DNA of 64,000 nucleotides from Cinclus cinclus (Eukaryota; Chordata; Aves; Passeriformes; Cinclidae): contig NC_085071.1 in the NCBI RefSeq assembly GCF_963662255.1, positions 8,173,033 through 8,237,032 on the forward strand, given 5' to 3'. Shown piece after piece: positions 60,975-64,000 of the stretch (the first letter of the stretch is position 1; each line of letters starts with the position of its first letter). The translations under genes and the position numbers were made by a program. The notes under the pieces were generated by a model. That model saw nothing but the letters and a program-made list of their open reading frames with translations. It searched no databases and was not told where the DNA came from.

Positions 60975-63900
60975 AAAAATTCCATAAGGACGAGGATTCC
61001 TCCCAGACCAAAGCTGCCCCCTCCGCCAAACCTGGCTGCCATCGGAGGCCCAAACGCGCCCTACAAAATGACACCTGCCAAGTGGGCTCTTGAGTTTGGC
61101 TTCTTGGGGAAAAGTGCCTCCTTTCGGAGTCAACTTGCCGGCGGCCCATGCAGGGCTTTTGCCTCCAAAAATTCCATAAGGACGAGGATTTCTCCCAGAC
61201 CAAAGCTGCCCCCTCCTCCAAACCTGGCTGCCATCGGAGGCCCAAACGCGCCCTACAAAATGACACCTGCCAAGTGGGCTCTTGAGTTTGGCTTCTTGGG
61301 GAAAAGTGCCTCCTTTCGGAGCCAACTTGCCTAACTAGCCTGCGGCCCGTGCTGGGCTTTTGCCTACAAAAATTCCATAAGGACGAGGATTTCTCCCAGA
61401 CCAAAGCTGCCCACTCCTCCAAACCTGGCTGCCATCAGAGGCCCAAACGCGCCCTACAAAATGACATCTGCCAAGTGGGCTCTTGAGTTTGGCTTTCTGG
61501 GGAAAAGTGCCTCCTTTCGGAGCCAAATTGCCTAACTTGCCTGCGGCCCGTCCTGGGCTTTTGCCTCCAAAAATTCCAGAAGGACGAGGATTTCTCCCAG
61601 ACCAAAGCTGCCCCCTCCTCCAAACCTGGCTGCCATCGGACGACCAAACGCGCCCCACAAAATGACACCTGCATTGAGGGTTCTTGAGTTTGGCTTCCTG
61701 GGGAAAAGTGCCTCCTTTCGGAGTCAACTTGCCTGCGGCCCATGCAGGGCTTTTGCCTCCAAAAATTCCATAAGGACGAGGATTTCTCCCAGACCAAAGC
61801 TGCCCCCTCCTCCAAACCTGGCTGCCATCGGTGGCCCAAACGTGCCCTACAAAATGACACCTGCCAAGTGGGCTCTTGAGTTTGGCTTCTTGGGTGGAAG
61901 TGCCTCCTTTCAAAGCCAACTTGCCTGCGGCCCGTCCTGGGCTTTTGCCTACAAAAATTACATAAGGACGAGGATTTCTCCCAGACCAAAGCTGCCCCCT
62001 CCTCCAAACCTGGCTGCCATCGGAGGCCCAAACGCGCCCTACAAAATGACATCTGCATTGTGGGTTCTTGAGTTTGGCTTCTATGGGGAAAAGTGCCTCA
62101 TTTCAAAGCAACTTGCCTAACTTGCCTGCGGCCCATCCTGGGCTTTTGCTACAAAAATTCCATAAGGACGAGGATTTCTCCCAGACCAAAGCTGCCCCCT
62201 CCTCCAAACCTGGCTGCCATCGGAGGCCCAAACGCGCCCTACAAAATGACATCTGCATTGTGGGTTCTTGAGTTTGGCTTCTATGGGGAAAAGTGCCTCC
62301 TTTCAAAGCAACTTGCCTAACTTGCCTGCGGCCCATGCGGGGTTTTTGCCACAAAAATTCCATAAGGACGAGGATTTCTCCCAGACCAAAGCTGCCCCCT
62401 CCTCCAAACCTGGCTGCCATCGGAGGTCCAAACGCGCCCTACAAAATGACATCTGCCAAGTGGGCTCTTGAGTTTGGCTTCTTGAGGAAAAGTGCCTCCT
62501 TTCAAAGCCAACTTGCCTAACTAGCCTGCGGCCCGTGCTGGGCTTTAGACTACAAAAATTCCATAAGGACGAGGATTTCTCCCAGACCAAAGCTGCCCCC
62601 TCCTCCAAACCTGGCTGCCATCGGAGGCCCAAACGCACCCCACAAAATGACATCTGCATTGAGGGTTCTTGAGTTTGGCTTCTTGGGGAAAAGTGCCTCC
62701 TTTCGGAGTCAACTTGCCTAACTTGCCTGCGGCCCATGTGGGGTTTTTGCCTACAAAAATTCCATAAGGATGAGGATTTCTCCCAGACCAAAGCTGCCCC
62801 CTCCTCCAAACCTGGCTGACATCGGAGGCCCAAACGCGCCCTACAAAATGACACCTGCCAAGTCAGCTCTTGAGTTTGGCTTCTTGGGGAAAAGTGACTC
62901 CTTTCAAAACCAACTTGCCTGCGTCCCGTCCTGCGCTTTTGCTACAAAAATTCCATAAGGACGAGGATTCCTCCCAGACCAAAGCTGCCCCCTCCTCCAA
63001 ACCTGGCTGCCATCGGAGGCCCAAACGCGCCCTACAAAATGACATCTGCCAAGTGGGCTCTTGAGTTTGGCTTTCTGGGGAAAAGTGCCTCCTTTCGGAG
63101 TCAACTTGCCTGCGGCCCATGCAGGGCTTTTGCCTCCAAAAATTCCATAAGGACGAGGATTTCTCCCAGACCAAAGCTGCCCCCTCCTCCAAACCTGGCT
63201 GCCATCGGAGGCCCAAACGCGCCCTACAAAATGACATCTGCATTGTGGGTTCTTGAGTTTGGCTTCTATGGGGAAAAGTGCCTCATTTCAAAGCAACTTG
63301 CCTAACTTGCCTGCGGCCCATCCTGGGCTTTTGCTACAAAAATTCCATAAGGACGAGGATTTCTCCCAGACCAAAGCTGCCCCCTCCTCCAAACCTGGCT
63401 GCCATCGGAGGCCCAAACGCGCCCTACAAAATGACATCTGCATTGTGGGTTCTTGAGTTTGGCTTCTATGGGGAAAAGTGCCTCCTTTCAAAGCAACTTG
63501 CCTAACTTGCCTGCGGCCCATGCGGGGTTTTTGCCTACAAAAATTCCATAAGGACGAGGATTTCTCCCAGACCAAAGCTGCCCCCTCCTCCAAACCTGGC
63601 TGCCATCGGAGGCCGAAACGTGCCCTACAAAATGACATCTGCCAAGTGGGCTCTTGAATTTGGCTTCTTGGGTGGAAGTACCTCCTTTCAAAGCCAACTT
63701 GCCTGCGGCCCGTCCTGGGCTTTTGCCTACAAAAATTCCAGAAGGACGAGGATTTCTCCCAGACCAAAGCTGCCCCCTCCTCCAAACCTGGCTGCCATCG
63801 GAGGCCCAAACGCGCCCTACAAAATGACATCTGCCAAGTGGGCTCTTGAGTTTGGCTTCTTGGGTGGAAGTGCCTCCTTTCAAAGCCAACTTGCCTAACT

Positions 63901-64000
63901 AGCCTGCGGCCCGTGCTGGGCTTTAGACTACAAAAATTCCATAAGGACGAGGATTTCTCCCAGACCAAAGCTGCCCCCTCCTCCAAACCTGGCTGCCATC
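60975..64000. repeat. Right-hand mosaic stretch with CTATGG monomer subtype
   Basis: Monomers start at 60975, 61167, 61368, 61569, 61761, 61953, 62153, 62353, 62554, 62755, 62946, 63138, 63338, 63539, 63731 and 63932 (cut by the window end). Four of them (61,953, 62,153, 63,138 and 63,338) read GGCTTCTATGGGGAAAAG, one base longer than usual, together with CAAAGCAACTTG, one base shorter. The pair 61,953/62,153 recurs as 63,138/63,338 at 1,185 bp, six monomers apart. The array continues beyond the window without any sign of an edge. Confidence 0.9.

Larger units (their letters stand above)
1..64000. repeat. Tandem satellite array, ~192/201-bp monomer, about 327 copies
   Basis: The window is filled end to end by one tandem repeat in a single orientation. 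Every monomer carries the same ordered landmarks: AAAAATTCCATAAGGACGAG, CTCCCAGACCAAAGCTGCC, CCAAACCTGGCTGCCATCGG, AGGCCCAAACGCGCCCTAC, AAAATGACATCTGCCAAG, GGGCTCTTGAGTTTGGCTTC, TGCCTCCTTTCGGAG and CAACTTGCCTGCGGCCC, then a GGGCTTTTGCCTAC-like end. Phased on AAAAATTCC, the first complete monomer starts at 3 and the last partial one at 63,932. Lengths are mostly 192, 201 and 191 bp, averaging about 195.5 bp. The hand-counted consensus has 105 G+C in 192 bases. No stretch over 300 bases departs from this pattern, so there is no gene-bearing gap. Arrays of this type are typical of eukaryotic (peri)centromeric or other heterochromatin. The chromosome and species cannot be told from the sequence. 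Confidence 0.99.

Noticed and set aside
1..64000. CRISPR array
   Set aside because: There are no short repeats alternating with unique spacers; the entire ~192-bp unit is repeated. No cas genes are present.
1..64000. Human alpha, beta or other common human satellite
   Set aside because: The unit length (192-201 bp against 171 or 68 bp), the GC content and the sequence do not match those I know. I cannot name the family.
1..64000. Promoters, terminators, tRNA or rRNA genes
   Set aside because: Short AT-rich or dyad motifs recur once per monomer and are explained by the repeat. No cloverleaf, rRNA-like or polyadenylation-linked structure is seen.

Overview
The whole 64 kb window is one uninterrupted, head-to-tail satellite DNA array. 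I find no gene, RNA gene, transposon, simple-repeat tract, inversion or unique flank. The repeat unit is about 192 bp and comes in three main length classes: 192 bp, 201 bp (one extra 9-bp block) and 191 bp (one base less). Phasing each monomer on its AAAAATTCC motif, I count about 327 complete monomers from position 3, with a partial one from 63,932 to the end. Both window ends lie inside the array, so its true size is unknown. A hand-counted consensus is about 55% GC with roughly 6-7 CpG per monomer.

Such an array indicates a eukaryotic chromosome, most likely pericentromeric, centromeric or heterochromatic. Many variable positions are C-to-T or G-to-A changes at CpG sites, which suggests a host that methylates CpG, as vertebrates do. 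I do not recognise the satellite by name. Its unit length and regular GGCC (HaeIII) sites recall the ~190-bp HaeIII satellites described in birds, but that is only a guess from size and sites.

The array is organised at a second level into higher-order repeats (HORs), multi-monomer blocks that recur in register. Layout: 3-3,320, a 7-mer (1,363 bp) duplicated once. 3,714-5,850, a related 7-mer (1,361 bp) partly duplicated. 5,851-14,060, an 18-mer HOR of 3,516 bp in about 2.4 copies. 14,061-19,989, a mosaic of the same monomer types. 19,990-25,870, two copies of a 15-mer of 2,940 bp. 23,822-44,580, successive HOR copies of 28, 34, 21 and 23 monomers. 44,580-54,558, copies of 33 and 18 monomers, with an inner 2.36-kb duplication. 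54,750-60,970, two apparently identical copies of a 16-mer of 3,112 bp. 60,975-64,000, a terminal mosaic with a frame-shifting CTATGG monomer subtype.

Long open frames occur on both strands (up to about 620 codons on the minus strand). They follow from a low-stop monomer whose two main lengths are multiples of three. I do not call any of them a gene. The interest of the window lies in how the array evolves: a 9-bp slippage polymorphism, HOR copies differing by whole monomers, hybrid monomers at recombination points, and nearly identical recent duplications.
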